Source: Veillonella sp. (GTDB taxonomy: Bacteria > Bacillota > Negativicutes > Veillonellales > Veillonellaceae). Taken from it: a stretch of DNA of 6,061 nucleotides. Within the stretch, counting starts at the first letter, position 1. The number at the start of each line of letters is the position of its first letter. Below the pieces are notes generated by a model. That model saw only the letters and a program-made list of their open reading frames with translations. It did no database searches and was not told where the DNA came from. The position numbers were made by a program, and so were the translations under genes. Of the stretch, positions 5,225-6,061 are shown one piece after another. The stretch covers positions 3,788-9,848 of the forward strand of contig DXZL01000050.1 of NCBI GenBank assembly GCA_019419725.1. Reading direction: 5' to 3'.

Positions 5225-6061
5225 ATGAATAAGGTATTCAAAGTTGTTTGGAGTGCAACTAAGCACGCTTATGTCGTAACGTCTGAGTTGGCTAAGTCAC
5301 ATCAAAAATCTGCAACTACAATTGTAGCTGCAGTTATTTTGGCGGCTAGCTTTTCTGGAGGTGTTGCTAATGCATCCAGCCCTGAGGATTGGGCTAGAGC
5401 TGATCTTATTGGTAGCCAAAGATGGTTAACACCTGATCAAAATGCTTGGGGTCATATGCAAGATCAACATCAAGTTGATCCACAACAATTAGACCAACAG
5501 CAACAGCAACAACAACAGCAGCAACAACAATGGCAACAACAAGAGCCACAGCAACAACAATGGCAACAACAAGTGCCACAACAGCAACAACAGCAACAAC
5601 GACGTCAACGTCCTCAAGTGCCACAACAACAGCAACAACAGCAACAACAATGGCAACAACAAGTGCCACAACAACAGCAGCAACAACAAATCCCTAAAAA
5701 AGGCGGTTCCACTGGTAATACCGTAATTAATAACTACTATACAGTTGTAACTACTGATGTTGAAAATGTTAAGAAAAATACACATAACATTAACGTTGTA
5801 AATAAAAAGGTAGATATCAATACTACTAATATTAATACTGTTAATAATAAGGTTGAGAGTGTAAAAACTGACATTAATAAAATCAATGCTAATATTACAA
5901 ATATCAACGCTAAAGTTGATAAAAATAGCAAAGATATTGAAGGATTAAAAGGCAAAGTCGGCACTCAAATCACTAACATTCAACAAGATATCACAAATAT
6001 TAACAATAATATTGACGCTAAATTTACTAAAATTAACAACGATATTGATGTAAAAATCGAT
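5225..6061 (+). CDS. ESPR-type surface protein with polyglutamine stalk and coiled coil, probable trimeric autotransporter adhesin (3' end outside window)
   Basis: First 279 codons of a longer gene; no stop occurs before the window edge. Residues 1-24 (MNKVFKVVWSATKHAYVVTS then ELAK) are an extended signal peptide region. A hydrophobic core (about 31-46) and likely cleavage after VANA (residue 50) follow, as in type V secreted proteins. The mature N-terminus (51-86) carries four Trp-containing turns. Residues 87-155 are 52 of 69 glutamine, with repeats of QQQWQQQ(E/V)PQ. A linker GGSTGNTVINNYYTVVTT (160-177) leads to a coiled coil (about 179-279). Hydrophobic residues there alternate 3-4 from I189 to L241, with Asn at core positions 199 and 234. 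Eleven-residue stutters follow near 241-252 and 259-270. Core Asn and mixed heptad/11-mer periods are known from trimeric autotransporter stalks. The YadA-type membrane anchor that would prove this class lies outside the window, so another ESPR-bearing surface protein remains possible. Role in adhesion or biofilm is inferred. Confidence 0.8.
   Translation, partial: MNKVFKVVWSATKHAYVVTSELAKSHQKSATTIVAAVILAASFSGGVANASSPEDWARADLIGSQRWLTPDQNAWGHMQDQHQVDPQQLDQQQQQQQQQQQQWQQQEPQQQQWQQQVPQQQQQQQRRQRPQVPQQQQQQQQQWQQQVPQQQQQQQIPKKGGSTGNTVINNYYTVVTTDVENVKKNTHNINVVNKKVDINTTNINTVNNKVESVKTDINKINANITNINAKVDKNSKDIEGLKGKVGTQITNIQQDITNINNNIDAKFTKINNDIDVKID
5483..5689 (+). repeat. CAA/CAG glutamine tract with a 30-bp tandem unit
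   Basis: This in-frame low-complexity tract codes for residues 87-155. The unit CAACAACAATGGCAACAACA followed by AG(A/T)GCCACA occurs at 5522-5550, 5552-5580 and 5642-5670, offset by 30 and then 90 bp, an exact multiple. The Trp residues therefore fall at 103, 113 and 143. The middle part (5582-5640) keeps the spacing but has diverged, with an RRQRP insert at residues 126-130. The longest uninterrupted run is 12 glutamines (91-102). Such a tract is prone to slippage and recombination, changing length by whole codons. Confidence 0.92.
5760..6061 (+). repeat. Heptad-patterned Asn/Ile-rich coiled-coil coding region
   Basis: Codes for residues 179-279 of the surface protein. Short degenerate modules such as TNIN, NINT and ITNIN recur (for example at residues 201-206, 225-228, 250-252, 257-260), with Ile or Val every 3 or 4 residues. 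This indicates stalk growth by internal duplication. The pattern continues to the window edge. Confidence 0.7.

Noticed and set aside
5406..5964. Long antisense open frames rich in Val, Ala and Leu opposite the glutamine tract and coiled coil
   Set aside because: They are the mirror of CAA/CAG and AT-rich repeat codons, which read as stop-free hydrophobic strings on the other strand. I give them no ribosome binding site or family, and the + strand frame has an ESPR, a strong ribosome binding site and heptads.

Overview
The window reads as chromosomal DNA of a low-GC, Gram-negative-type Firmicute, most likely Veillonella or a close relative in the Negativicutes. Two things point there. The housekeeping genes have AT-rich, Firmicute-like codon use and strong AGGAGG-type ribosome binding sites. 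The last gene encodes an extended signal peptide region (ESPR), which is typical of outer-membrane autotransporters and is common in Veillonella surface adhesins. The genus is an inference and no species is claimed.

Layout, all on the + strand: (1) 20-2929, a complete 969-residue M16C zinc metallopeptidase of the PreP/presequence-protease type. (2) 2930-3046, a short intergenic region with a terminator-like hairpin and a weak candidate promoter. (3) 3047-4012, a glutamyl-Q tRNA(Asp) synthetase (GluQRS). (4) 4013-4131, an intergenic region with a near-consensus sigma-70-type promoter and a directly repeated 11-mer. (5) 4141-4515, a small CoA-binding Rossmann protein, followed after 9 nt by (6) 4525-4845, a thioredoxin with the unusual active site WCGYC. 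These two look like one operon, closed by a strong intrinsic terminator at 4875-4922. (7) 4923-5224, a very AT-rich non-coding leader with a 19-bp palindrome and a small hairpin. (8) 5225 to the window end, the first 279 codons of a large surface protein: ESPR signal peptide, short mature N-terminus, a glutamine tract with a 10-residue tryptophan-containing repeat, then a long Asn/Ile-rich coiled coil. It has no stop codon in the window.

The first four genes are cytoplasmic housekeeping functions (peptide turnover, tRNA modification, CoA-linked and thiol redox roles). They appear to form three separate transcription units rather than one pathway. The accessory part is the putative adhesin at the right edge. 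Its polyglutamine stalk is the most unusual object here and the best candidate for something not well described. I see no CRISPR array, tRNA, rRNA, insertion sequence or phage gene.
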